NCBI GenBank assembly: GCA_023101725.1
Contig: JALJCO010001423.1
Coordinates: 161,501-225,500 of the forward strand
Direction: 5' to 3'
Source of the DNA: Atherinomorus stipes
Lineage: Eukaryota > Chordata > Actinopteri > Atheriniformes > Atherinidae
DNA length: 64,000 bases
The first letter of the stretch is position 1. Each line of letters starts with the position of its first letter. The notes beneath the pieces are model-generated. The model saw only the letters and a list, made by a program, of their open reading frames with translations. It did no database searches and was not told where the DNA came from. This document shows, piece after piece, positions 1 to 10,912 of this stretch. Made by a program: the position numbers and the translations under genes.

Positions 1-345
1 TGCTACAGAGTGAGACCTTACCAAGAGCAAACAAGGAGTCAACTGACACGCCGGCAGGCCCTCATCCAGTCTGCCACCTGTCAATCAAAAGGGCACGCCC
101 CTACGGCCTTATGTGTAATTTAAAGATAAGTTAACATCTTAACGGATGAGTTATAAAATAATTCACCCACTCACAGTTGACATGAAGGTAAACTTGACCT
201 ATTAAACCTAAAATGATTTTTTAAACCAGGCTGTAAACATGTTTATTTCTGCTGTAAAGTCGGCTTTTTTAACATGGGACTCTATGGGGATTTGCTGTTT
301 TGCAGCCAGCCCTTAGTGGATGAGGAAAGAACTACAATTTTTAAG
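1..345. repeat. Dispersed teleost repeat, copy 1
   Basis: Segments such as CACCTGTCAATCAAAAGG, TTATGTGTAATTTAAAGAT and GCAGCCAGCCCTTAGTGGAT recur in the same order, in shorter and deleted form, at 18,680-18,815. It belongs to a widespread fish repeat that I cannot assign to a named class. It runs off the left edge. Confidence 0.6.
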
Positions 346-612
346 CATTTTTTCAGATTTCTGCATTGGCCTCACTGTTGGCCACTGCAGGTTGCCACTT
401 GGTTCCAAACAGTCTTCTTCTCTCCTATAAAGTCTTGGGCTTTGCCCTGTGGACATGAATACGATGCGGGCCGAGGAATTTTAATAATCTGAATTCAGGC
501 AGATCTCAGTACGAGAAGACGAATAATCAACTGGACTTGCTTTAGAGTGAATGAATGGGAGCAGCTCATAAAAACTCTGTCCTTGTTATTTGGGACATTA
601 GCAAAGCCACTC

Positions 613-710
613 AGTTAAACCAGGAGTCCAGAAGCAGGTCCGTTAAAAACGCGTCATTGATGCGTTGGCATCAATATCTTTCCTCCCATTTCTGGATTCC
701 TGGTTTAACT
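613..710. repeat. Short inverted repeat (21-bp arms)
   Basis: AGTTAAACCAGGAGTCCAGA at 613 pairs with TCTGGATTCCTGGTTTAACT ending at 710, with one mismatch in 21 and a 56-base loop. It is probably a degraded foldback element. Further weak complementarity (AAAGCCACT) lies outside the arms. Confidence 0.65.
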
Positions 711-734
711 GTGGATCATTTGGGCTCTAGTGGC

Positions 735-890
735 TTTTAATTGTCAGTAAACTGACAGGAAAGGGGGTCAGAGAGAGTGGGGGATAACATGCAGCAAAGA
801 GTCAGAGACTGGGGATCGAACTTGGGCCGGCTGTGCTGCGGGCCTGTAGCCTCTGAACTGGTTGCTCAACCAGTTTACATCAACACTGCC
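735..890 (-). mobile_element. tRNA-derived SINE fragment
   Basis: On the minus strand a B-box-like AAGTTCGATCCCC is followed by CTTTGCTGCATGTTATCCCC and a CTCTCT stretch. This order is typical of a common teleost SINE. The 5' part with the A box is poorly preserved. Confidence 0.5.
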
Positions 891-1349
891 CTGATTTTTG
901 TTTAACTTTAAAGTAAAGTCAAACTTTACATTGTAAATTAATTAGAACCAGATAACATGGACTTGTAACCTGAACCTGTCAAGAGACTGGAATTTTGGGG
1001 TGGTCTGTTTGGGTCCAAAAGGAGAGATAATGGTCCAAATATTGATCAGAAAGTTCTGTTTGGTATATTTTTTCTTTATATTAATCTGTCGGCTGCTGCC
1101 AAGCAAATGCTGCTTCACTATTTCTGTTCCTTTTTAACCAAAAAAAAGTCATCTAAGGGGTCTGGAAAATCATTAAATCTGCCAACAGTTGGCAATGTTG
1201 CAAAAAACACAGAACTGCACACAAAAAGTCGGGCAGAACAATATGCTATGATGACAAAAAGCAAACATCTGGTCAGTTAGAGTAAAGCCAAGGGAACTCA
1301 TGAAAGGATTTATACTGCCAATAAATACACCAGAAAAACTGAAGACAAC

Positions 1350-2148
1350 TAGGGCTGGGCGATAAGGCCTGTACAATGGTGTTTATATCTTCATGTTTTG
1401 AAATAAAACACTCTGCGTCTGCTGAATTCAACATTATCATACATGAAAGACACCGTTAGAATGATTCAAGTGAATTACGTTAAAAGATAATTAATCTGAT
1501 TTCTGAATCCAGGTTTTTGCTCAACACAAACATGGGGCCATGTCTTTGTTGCTGCAGCCATTATCATTTTTTTTTTATGTCATAAGGGTTTGATGTTACA
1601 AACAATGACAGAGTAATTTGTTGACATTTTATTAGTTGCAGGTGGAGTTGTGGCTAAGCAGAGTTTGAGACAATCTTCATGTTGCAGAAGATAATATTTC
1701 AAGTGGTGAAACAAATTTATGATACTGCTTCCTTTTGCAGCAACAGCTTTATGGTGTAATTATATTTATATATATTTATATTCGTGCTTTATTGAACATT
1801 TTCATTGCAAAGCCCAAACCACTGCCAGACGATAGATTCAGTGCTGTTTTTCTTCTGAATGAAGTCCACTTTCTCACATTCAGCTAATTTGATGCACTTA
1901 TGTACTTCTGCTGTACCTGGTTCCTCTCCTGTCTCTTTTGATACAAAAACATTTTGCAAAGTCTTTTGGATGGGAGGGGAGTGTGCTACAGTATCTGCTG
2001 GCATTAGAAGAGAGTAAACTACAAGGAAAATCACATGTAAAAGACGTACAGTAAAACTACTGTGGCAGCTTGTACTTCATGTTAGTAATATCACCATTCT
2101 TTACATGGAACAACTCATCAAATATATTCAATATGTCGCCCACCCCTA
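1350..2148. mobile_element. hAT-like non-autonomous element, degraded
   Basis: The left end TAGGGCTGGGCGATA and the right end (reverse complement TAGGGGTGGGCGACATA) form imperfect terminal inverted repeats of the GGGC-GATA type also seen at 25,187-25,612. No convincing 8-bp target duplication or transposase frame remains. Confidence 0.5.
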
Positions 2149-2404
2149 TATACATTTGCACAAATCATTTCTTTGGTTTCAAAATGCTTTGTTAAGTACA
2201 TTCTTTCTCAAATTCTGATTTTTCGGCTGTTAAACATCTGAATACTTTTGACACAAATGTGACTCCATACAACCAGCTTCAGCATGATGATTTATGTCTG
2301 ACAGATCTGCTGACTACGTTGATTTTTACAGACAGTCTGATCAGTGTCAGTGAGTTTGTTGTTATACGTCAGGAATAAACCAACTCATCTGATTGTGAAC
2401 TTTA

Positions 2405-2587
<183 letters not shown>

Positions 2588-2674
2588 TTATAAGGTTAGA
2601 GTCATATAACGATAAAGAAAGTTAAATATAGTTCAGGAACAGAACAAGAGGTTACTTGGGAGCAAACAGGTTGA

Positions 2675-3830
2675 GCCACATCAATCTAGAAAGAACAATG
2701 GGTGAAGTATAAAGGGAAACACAAACACTGCAGAATCAATTAAAATCATGTTAAGACAATCAGAAAGGAGTGCAACAGTGACAATAAAAAATATAAAATA
2801 ATATAAAACAACTGAATGAAAATAATTAAAAGCAAACAGCAGTTTAGATAAATTGAAAGATAAAGCAGATTTATCATGAGAAAAGAAATGTTTTAACAAG
2901 GATTTAAAAGCGTCTACATTTGGTGAAAGTTTGATCTCCACTGCCAGTTTGTTTCACATGTTTACTGCGTAACAGCTCAGTGCTGCTAGTCCATGTTTAG
3001 TCTGGATTCTGGTCTGGACTAGCTGATCTGAGTCTGCGGGTGCTTTCATACCTACATGATTTGGTCCGGTTAAAGCAGACTAGAGTTCGGAACACCTGCA
3101 AGTACGGTACGTTTGGGCTGGTGTGAAAGTGGACCGGTTTGTTTTGGTCTGGACTAAAGAACCGTGTGTGAAAGCATCCTAAAGGCTGTTACATACTCCG
3201 CGAGAAGCGAGAACTTTCTTCTTGTCCTCGGACAAGAACTTTCTTCTTGTCCTTGTGGCTTGTTCTCGACCCCTCGGCCGAGCAGAATTTTCTTCTAGGG
3301 GACCTCCGAGAAGTATTGTGTGATTAGTCGGACACTCTTTGCTATCAAACTGAATAATCTTAGTTTTGTCTTGAATGATTGGAGAAAATTTCCTCTCATC
3401 CAGTTGTTTATTTAGTCCAGACACTGACACATTGAGTCTGCTGGGCTGTGGTCTTCTGGGGACAAAGACAAAGATGAATAAAGTTGTGTATCATCATAAC
3501 TGTGATAATTGTTGTTAAAGTTCTGTAATATTTGACCCAAGGGAGCATAAACATGTTGAATAGAAGAGGACCAACAAATGACCCCAGGGGAATTTCACAA
3601 GTCTGAGCCACTCACTTAGATTCATGGCTGCCAATCAAAATAACTCCGGTCTTCTAAATAGGACCTGAGTCAAACCCAGTTTTCCAGCCTGTGCAATGGG
3701 ATTTTGAGATCTACAGTATCAAACACAACTGAGATCCAGCAGAAACAAGACTCAGTCATTTAAAACTTTAACCAGAGCTGTTTCATTGCTGGGATGAGGT
3801 CGAAAGCCTGATTGAAATTTATCAAGATGG
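2675..3830. repeat. Degraded dispersed repeat interrupted by a MITE
   Basis: The stretches 2,675-3,030 and 3,430-3,830 (for example ACCAACAAATGACCCCAGGG, GATCCAGCAGAAACAAGACT) resemble one long, widely dispersed teleost repeat that I recognise by wording but cannot name. A separate MITE-like block sits at 3,038-3,179. The part at 3,180-3,420 is unassigned. Confidence 0.4.
3038..3179. mobile_element. Short MITE with GTGCTTTCA-type ends
   Basis: The left end GGGTGCTTTCATACC and the reverse complement of the right end, AGGATGCTTTCACACAC, make imperfect terminal inverted repeats around about 140 bp. Internal GGTCCGG/CCGGTTTG motifs are typical of small fish hAT MITEs. Confidence 0.55.
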
Positions 3831-3839
3831 TTAAAGTGT

Positions 3840-4770
3840 CAAACTGTGGGGAAACACAGAAACATCCAGCCAAAGAGGCAAGGCATGGCAGATAGCTCCA
3901 TATTTCATCATATCAGCCCCTTTGGCCTTCCTTGCCTCCACATCTGTGTTCCCAGGACCCTCCTGTGTGCTGTACCATCTGAGAAGAAAAAAGAAAAAAA
4001 AGACACAAACTGCCGTGTATGCAGAGAAGACTGTCAGGCAAAACACTAAACAAATTCTTTGCCTTTTCTCAGCTTGTGATCATTTAAAAGGAATTTTCCA
4101 GAGGCAGGGGCTAATATTAGCCCCTGCAAAATGAAGTTTCCATTCCTCCCTGGCGATATTCTCACCGAGCGAAGGAGCAGACTGGGCAAACCTCCGCTGT
4201 GTGATCAGATTGTCTCAAAGTGGGTCGTTTGCATGCAGATACACCTGGATGTAAAAAAATGGAGGATGCCAGTGTGCAAGGGTGTCAAGGGTGTACATGT
4301 GGGTGTTTATATATAGCGAATTCAGGTACATCTCTGCTGTTTCAGCTAATGTGTTGGGGGCTTTGGTGCAGGCAGGCCCAGAATGAAAGCACCTCTGGCT
4401 GATCATTCAGAGTGTTTTTATTGCACTGCAGCCCACTTATTCCTCACATCACCGCAACAGCACACCGATGCGAAGCAGGCTGGGCCTGAGAGCCTGAACA
4501 TGAGAATGTTGTGAGAGTGGGATGCAGGATTGAGGCTTTGAAGAAACATGCTGAAATGATCATGACAGGCTGGCTCCCAAGAGAGACGCATTAATAATGT
4601 AAACACAGACATCCCCTGATATGAAGAGTCTGCAAATGTTAGGAAGTATGCAAGCCTCACTTGGCAAAAAAGAGCCGTCATATTTCTATTAAGATGTGAA
4701 TGACTGTCAGTAAATTGTGCTGTCATTGAGAGGTTTGGTTTAGCTAAGACAAACATAAATAGACCCTCAA
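3840..4770. other. Intronic sequence, nothing recognised
   Basis: Mixed-composition intronic DNA. Frames up to 112 codons overlap on both strands and show no family signature. Confidence 0.5.
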
Positions 4771-4868
4771 TTAAAAAAAAAAAAAAAAAAAAAAAAAGAG
4801 TGAGCTTTTACAATACTGAATTTCCCTTCTGGGATGAATAAAGTATTTTTCATTCATTCATTCATTTC
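4771..4868 (+). mobile_element. CR1/L2-group LINE 3' tail (severely 5'-truncated)
   Basis: A run of A is followed by GAGTGAGCTTTTACAATACT, GAATTTCCCTTCTGGGATGA, ATAAAGTA and a short ATTC tandem tail. The same block ends the LINE at 18,190-18,245. Short tandem tails rather than poly(A) ends are usual for this group. Confidence 0.7.
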
Positions 4869-5298
4869 AAGGGTTAAAACAAAAAGGCTCAGAACTCCTT
4901 AAGCATGCAATTACTCTAAACTGCTAAGGGAAGGAGAGTGAAGTAGCCAGCACAACGAAGCATAGTGAAACAGATCAATGCACACTTCCTCTTCTGTCAT
5001 GCACTCATTCAGACCTCCTAACACCTCATATGAAAACTAGGTTTCTACACCATCATCTCTTATCTGTCTTGACTGAGCTGAAGGTAAATGAAAACAATCA
5101 GGAAAGAATGAGAAACTGCATGAACTCAGAATCAAACCAGCTGCTTTAACTGATGTCCCCTCTTTTTGTCTTTTCTTATTCAAACGAATATCTTGACAAT
5201 TTGTCCAGGATACTACAGAATAGTCATGAAGTTTGAAGCATTTAAGTGTGTGTTTGTGTGTGGGTGGATTGGTGTGTGTTAACACACAACGCCAAGGA

Positions 5299-6450
5299 GG
5301 AAAGACATCAGCAATGATCTTAGAGAAAAAGAAATGCAGCCCATCAGTCTGGGAAGCGTTATGAGGCTATTTTTAAACACGTTGGTGTCCATCATTCTAC
5401 TGAGAGATGGATTATTCACAAGTGGAAAATATTCAAGACAGCTTCCAATCTTCCCAGGAGTGGACGTCCCAGCAAGTTTACCCCAAGGATAGATTGCACA
5501 ATGCCCAGAGAAACTGTACCAAACCCAAGAGTCACATCTCAGATTATCCAGGCCTCGGCATGATGAAGTTCATGAAAGAAAAAGATTGAACAATTAATGC
5601 CTGGATCAATAGATATGGTGTCATAAATTTGTTCGGTGTCTTGTTACTGGCAAGTGGTCACACTACAAGAATGGGTGCCGTCACCAAGAGCATTCTCAGA
5701 GGGGAAGAAAGGGGGAGGTGGGACAAGGAGCTGTCAATCAATCATGGTAATGGACTCACTTTAGGTCTGACTTTAAGGACACAGTTTGTTCTCTGCTCCG
5801 TTCAAAACAGAAAAGGACTCAAGGCCATGTATTAGTCACGCATCAAGAAAATACACAACGTCCGCATATTGTTGCTCTTGCTGCTGAAAGGCAAACTGGG
5901 ATTTTTCATATGGGCATATAGTGACTGGTAAAACTTCCCCGATCACTCTGATCTAAAAGTTAACACTTACAAATGACCATAAACGTCATGAATAGGAAGG
6001 ATAAACATGTTTTTGAAGAGGACATAATGGGCTGTCTATCCTGCAGACAGAATTTGAGGCAACACATTTATTAACATGTTTTAAACACAGTGTATAATGC
6101 TCGTTTCTGTGCGCCATGGAGCGGTCTATTGGCAGTGGAGCGCTCGGTCTTCCTATTGGTCAATATCCAGAAACAGTCGTAGGACAAAAAATAAAATTTT
6201 GACACGCCAGACCTTCTGTGTCATGGTCGTGAAGCGCCCTAGATGCTAAATCCCCTATCTCTGATTCTGTTACACTATATGGAGGAAAGACGCAACGTTC
6301 TGCGATCTGACAACACAGAATCGGGCAAGACAGTGAGAGAATGTCTGCAACGTGTCTGTTGTGTCAGCATTGAGCGGAATTTGTGTAGCCTCTTCTCAGG
6401 GCAGCAAGGTACAGGTTTGCAAAGCTTCATCTAAACAAATTACAAAACTT
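5299..6450 (+). mobile_element. Tc1-like transposase pseudogene, copy 1 (interrupted)
   Basis: Tc1/mariner transposases cut and paste DNA at TA sites. From 5299 the sequence encodes the N-terminal paired-like DNA-binding part (KDISNDL, then IIHKWKIFKT-like and SRSGRPSKF-like segments, each degraded). It continues to about 5,620 with several frame breaks. Homology resumes near 6,383 (AGCCTCTTCTC, AGGTTTGCAAAGCTTCATCT), which corresponds to the middle of the transposase, so 5,625-6,380 is inserted or foreign DNA of unknown type. No terminal repeats or catalytic DDE region remain. Clearly inactive. Confidence 0.75.
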
Positions 6451-6524
6451 CTAAAAAAAAAAAATATCCAAAAAGGAGAATAGAAATGATGCAAAGCATC
6501 TTTCTGAGTGAAAACCAAACAGAG

Positions 6525-7268
6525 CCTAACAGACATCAGCAATGATCTTAGAGAGGCAACTCATCAACCTTGAAAGTGTAATGGGGTCATTTTCAGACTA
6601 TCTGGAGTTCATTATTCTACAAAGAGAAAGATTATTCACAGGTGGAGAACATTTTAATGAGCAAGGAATCTTTTAAGGAGTTGATGTCCCAACAGGTTCA
6701 CATCAAGGCTTGATCGTGCAATATTCAGAGAAGCTTCAAACAACCAGAGCTACAGTACATACCAGACTCCCCAGACCTTATTTAGCATGTTAAATGTTAA
6801 AGTTTAGCTCATACCAACTACCAAGAACAGTGGTGGAGGATGATGATCTAGGCTTGTTTTACAGACACAGGACCTGGATTTCAATCATTGAGTGGACCTG
6901 ATTTGATTTATCCAGGTGTGCCTGACCTCAGTAACTACAAGAACAATGGCCAGACACACTTGGATTAATCAGTTTGTCCAGTAATGAAAGACAGGAGGCA
7001 AAGGAGCTGGCTTAAGTTAAGAAGTAGTAGAGTTGTGCATTAAGCCCATTGTGCTGACAACTCCCATCCCTGGTGTGAGACCATCTGACAGCTAAAGCTC
7101 AACTAAAATTAGCGATGGAACAATGATCAAACAAGGCTAATCTACAACAGAATGGTGGAAAAAATCTGTGGTGTTGACATGGTCCTGTCAAAGTTCAGAC
7201 CTCAACCTGACTGAGAAGCTGTGGTGGGACTCAAAGAGAACTGTGTATGAATCAATCCTACAAATGTC
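6525..7268 (+). mobile_element. Tc1-like transposase pseudogene, copy 2
   Basis: A second Tc1 remnant runs from ACATCAGCAATGATCTTAGA through the helix-turn-helix region and GTTAAATGTTAAAG to the C-terminal part (GTGGTGGAGGATGATGAT, TCAAAGTTCAGACCTCAACC, GCTGTGGTGGGACTCAAAGA, the last matching the LWRDLKR-type motif). The middle, including much of the catalytic core, is missing, and a half foldback element sits at about 6,903-7,062. A foldback element adjoins its right end. Stops and deletions make it non-functional. Confidence 0.78.
6903..7062. mobile_element. Foldback element, right half only
   Basis: The segment from TCCAGGTGTGCCTGACCTCA to AGTTGTGCATTAAGCCCATT matches the centre and right arm of the complete copies at 7,269-7,510 and 60,301-60,520. 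The left arm is missing. It lies inside the Tc1 remnant. Confidence 0.7.
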
Positions 7269-7510
7269 AATGGGCTATAGGTATGCACAACTCCACAACT
7301 TCCTGAACTTCAGCCAGCACCTTTGTTTCCTGTCTTTGGTTACTGGACAAATTGATTAATCCAGGTGTGCCTGACCTCAGTAACCACCACAACAATGGCC
7401 AGACACACCTGGATTAATCAGTTTGTCCAGTAATAAAAGACAGGAAACAAAGGTGCTGGCTGAAGTTCAGGAAGTTGTGGAGTTGTGCATATAGTCCATT
7501 AAGTGGAGCA
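7269..7510. mobile_element. Foldback (long inverted repeat) element, complete copy
   Basis: The left arm ATGCACAACTCCACAACTTC at 7283 is the near-exact reverse complement of the right arm ending GGAGTTGTGCAT at 7500. The arms are about 95 bp with a loop of about 25 bases. Outer motifs AATGGGCTATA and TATAGTCCATT extend the symmetry. It has no coding capacity and presumably moves in trans. Confidence 0.8.
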
Positions 7511-7619
7511 ACATTGTCAAAGAAGAGTGGACCAAATTCTCTTGAACCAATGATGTGACCACAACAGACAACATACAGAACACGGTTAAAGTTATAGGAG
7601 CAAAAATGTCGTTCTAAAA

Positions 7620-7848
7620 CAGGGGTGTCCAAGTCCGGTCCTCGAGAGCTACTATCCTGTAATTCTTAGAGCATACTCTCTCCAACACACCTGAATCAAA
7701 TACTGTAGCTAATGCCCCCGTGCACATGTCATTCAGCTTTGCAAAGGTTTGGTAACGAGCCATTTGTTTGATTCAGGTGTGGTCGAGATGGGATGCAACC
7801 AAAATGTGCAGGATAGTAGCTCTCTAGGACCGGAGTTGGAGAACCCTA
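7620..7848. mobile_element. hAT MITE with perfect 8-bp target duplication
   Basis: The element starts CAGGGGTGTCC and ends GGAGAACCCTA. It is flanked by TTCTAAAA at 7612-7619 and again at 7849-7856. The subterminal CACACCTGAATCAAAT and TTTGATTCAGGTGTG pair internally. Exact 8-bp duplications are the hallmark of hAT insertion. Confidence 0.88.
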
Positions 7849-7884
7849 TTCTAAAAGCTACAAATCATAAGGTACCGTACCGTA

Positions 7885-8036
7885 CCGTCTTCTTCCGCTT
7901 ATCCGGGATCGGGTCGCGGGGGCAGCAGCCTAAGCATGGCCATAGGAACATAGATGGACCAGTAAATCGAGAGCTTCGCCTTCTGGCTCAGCTCCTTCTT
8001 CATCACGACGTACCGATGCAAATCATATGGTGTACA
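7885..8036 (-). mobile_element. LINE reverse-transcriptase 3' fragment with internal deletion
   Basis: On the plus strand GTCTTCTTCCGCTTATCCGG and GGGTCGCGGGGGCAGCAGCC match the antisense of a widespread fish non-LTR element whose C-terminal coding part is better kept at 27,752-28,062. The second part (AATCGAGAGCTTCGCC, GCTCAGCTCCTTCTTCATCA) comes from further upstream in the element, so several hundred bases are missing between. Confidence 0.7.
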
Positions 8037-8635
8037 GTACTAAATAAATAATGACAGAGAGAAATCCATCATGTGTTTTCATTAATCTGAAGTCATATTT
8101 ATCTATTACCCATATTTCCTTTAAGATTTGGTCATGACCAAACCATTTTTCTTTTATTATAGTTTGATACATAAAAACACCAGAATTTCATGTTTAATGA
8201 AGCTGATCGGATCGCTTCATCTAATGTGAATATAAACATGAACTGGAATCTGAGCAGACTGATTTCAATCATACAAAATAAATATTTATCCATGTAACTG
8301 TAGCTAATGATGGCTATGCCTCACTGAGGAGACAGTCTTGCTGTTGCATGTGCAGATTTATTGCCAAGGTTTAGAAATAAAGGATTGTCACCATTGTAAT
8401 GACATTCATTACACCTGTGCCATCTGTGCTGTGACAGCTCTTAAAAGCCTTCTGTAAACGGGCCTATTATCTTGGCCAAAGTCAGAAATAGAGATTACTT
8501 ATAATATATAATAGAGATGTCCTTATATTTAAATGCCCGTGTTGGATATACAGTATATTCATACTTTCTCACCACCTCGATTAGCTTTTCACTAAAGCTA
8601 TCTGTTTAACTTCACATCAGCGGAAATGCAGAAGT
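8037..8635. other. Intronic sequence, nothing recognised
   Basis: AT-rich intronic DNA without a recognisable repeat end, RNA gene or coding frame. Confidence 0.5.
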
Positions 8636-8639
8636 GACA

Positions 8640-9065
8640 GCTGTCTGCCAGAGTTGGTAGAGTTGGAAACACTTTTTTTTTAATACTTGGTAAAATGGTC
8701 CTTCCTTCTTGACAGTAGTCAATACATCATGTATTCATAAAAAGGAAGGAAAAAAGTCAGATCTCTATGAGAGCTGCAGTTCTGTAAAAACTCTGACCAA
8801 CCCCTGCCATCTGCACCGAAAGGCAAGAATTGGTCATTCACACCGTATAGAAAGAACCAAATGATGCTTTACTGTATGTCTCATCTCTGTCCCTCCCCTC
8901 TCCCCGTCCCTACGTGCACCACTATGTGCGCCACACACTTTAAACAAATATAGCTAACGGACTGACTGCTAACTGCTGCTGTGCCCAAAAAACCAAACCA
9001 AAACAGCTAAGAATCAACTCTTGGAGGCGTTGACGTTTGCAGTGTGGACTTTCACACCGCAGAAG
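8640..9065 (+). repeat. Dispersed repeat R1, copy 1
   Basis: About 420 bp are strongly similar to 49,153-49,570: for example CATGTATTCATAAAAAGGAA, TCTGTCCCTCCCCTCTCCCC, TTGGAGGCGTTGACGTTTGC. There is no coding frame. It is probably a MITE; the second copy begins at a TTAA site. Confidence 0.8.
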
Positions 9066-9229
9066 GAGTTGGAGGTGAGTGAGTTAAGGCTTTTAGAAAC
9101 GTGGTTCATCAGCTGTTTACTAGCAAGGTATTGTCTGATAATATAAATTCAGAAAAGATGTCTAGATCAGTGCAAAGTAGACCCAATATAATACTGCAGT
9201 AGCCTTGACATGAAGCTATATATTATATA

Positions 9230-10420
9230 CAGTTGTCCTCAAAATTATTCATACTAGGGTTGGGCATTACCGATCATCTTTTTGATGGATCGTCGGGAGA
9301 ATTAATGATCAATTATCAATTCACTAGCAAGGACCACGCCACAACCAAAGGAGTGATGATGACGATGATAATGATGATGAAGGATTGATTGATTGAAAGA
9401 AAGAATGAGATATGATGATGAGCCGGAGGAAGACCTAGTGTGGGGGTGTAGTCTTTCGGTAGTGAGTCCGGCTTAGGGAACCCCCTCAGATGGAACCCGA
9501 AAGAAGAGAAGGAAGAAGAATGGTGGAGACGGTCAGATGATGGGAAAGATGTAGGACAGCAGGAAGGAGAAGGGAGGCAGAGAAGAGGGGGGGCAAAGGC
9601 CAGGGAGGGGCAGCAGATGGAAAAGGCCCAACGAAGCAGGCAGATGAGGCAAAAGGGAAGGTAGAGGAGATGCAACGAGAGGAAAGGGAGGGGGAAGGGA
9701 GGGTCGTCGAGAGAACGAGAAACTGAGTTGATGAGGTGAGCGAGTATTTAAGGCTGATTAGTGAGATTGGAGGCAGGTGTGGTTGAGGCATGGTCCTGCT
9801 CCTGAACATATGTTAATGAATTAACCTCATTTAATCATTAAGAAAGGTATGTTAAAAAATGATTACACAGACTGTTTTTTTCTCAAATACGTATCCAACT
9901 TCACACTCTACAGCCTCAATCATCATCTCTCCAAGCAGGTCGGCAGTGTGGCACGTGATGGTGAGGTAGCTCTCTGTTGTTATGACAATGCTAGCTGCGG
10001 TTGCTAACTTGTTTACCAGCTCCTTCTATTGCCACACAGTGACATTTATTACACAGTCCCAAGACGTACACTACATGAATGAACTCCGTTTTATAACACC
10101 ATATGATGATCAAAAAAAATTTACGTGATTGGAAAAATTTGATCATCGATTAATTGTGCCCATCCCTAATTCATACCCTCCAACTGAAGACAGTTGAAAA
10201 AAAAAATCAGCTGTCAATTAAATACGTTGAAATTGACAAAACAATGAATAAAACTTCAATGAAAATCATTAAATTGATTTTGAATTGTGGTTCAACAGAA
10301 ATATTAAAAAAAAACACAAAATATAAAACAAGTAAACAAGCATGATGGGGCTCTGAAGCTCAAATTTTGTTGAGCAACACTTTAAGGGCAATCACTGCAA
10401 TCAGGTGTTTTTTTCTATTG
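9230..10420 (+). mobile_element. Tc1/mariner-type MITE carrying a nested hAT element
   Basis: The left terminal repeat CAGTTGTCCTCAAAATTATT follows a TA at 9228-9229. Its continuation CCTCCAACTGAAG resumes only at 10,177, after the hAT insertion 9,255-10,168. Internal sequence to about 10,400 (AGCTGTCAATTAAATACG, TTTTGTTGAGCAACACTTTA) matches, in reverse orientation, the compact copy at 26,325-26,751. The right terminal repeat was not found, so the right end is uncertain. Confidence 0.75.
9255..10168. mobile_element. hAT element nested in the Tc1/mariner MITE
   Basis: The ends are TAGGGTTGGGCA and, at the right, TGCCCATCCCTA (11 of 12 complementary). ATTCATAC lies immediately outside both ends (9247-9254 and 10169-10176), a perfect 8-bp duplication. 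The interior is GA-rich at 9,480-9,720 and has no transposase, so it is non-autonomous. Removing the insert restores the host element sequence seen at 26.7 kb. Confidence 0.9.
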
Positions 10421-10814
10421 TTCAAAAAGACTTCGACACTTTGTTGATCCACTCTTCATGGGAAAGGTGCTCTAATGTGTCTGGGACAGTTTTGTTTATT
10501 TGCTTTTTTATAATTACTCGATGTCTCTGTGGAAAGCCCTGATATTAATATAATCACGCTCCGCTCAGAGACTCATTAGTTTGAATCAGGTGTGCTAGAA
10601 CAGGGAAACATTCAATTAATGCAGGACGAGCCCATTTCTATCGGAAATGCTTTTTGCTTAAACCAACTGTCAGCAAAGAATTTGCAACGTATTCAGTGTT
10701 GAGTTTATAAAAATTTATAGCTTTCATGCACATCAAAAACAGCTGCTTGTTAAAGTAAAAATGAATTAGCAGTTTTCATGTGCACCAATAAAGTTGTGCA
10801 GTTTTCAAGTATTT

Positions 10815-10912
10815 AGTTTAGTGTCAATCATATCATCAGTAATATCGTTATCACAAATATTCTCATTTATATTGTGATAAATATTGTTGGCCATATCGCC
10901 CTGCCCTATTAC
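10815..10912. mobile_element. hAT-type element end, remnant
   Basis: AATATCGTTATCACAAATAT and GGCCATATCGCCCTGCCCTA resemble the right terminus of elements of the 25.2-25.6 kb type. The matching left end was not found. Confidence 0.4.

Noticed and set aside
7749..8051. 100-codon plus-strand frame
   Set aside because: It crosses the boundary between a hAT MITE and an antisense LINE fragment.
9316..9809. Two overlapping minus-strand frames of 107-119 codons
   Set aside because: They arise from the GA-rich interior of a hAT element; low-complexity Ser/Pro/Leu content and no domain.
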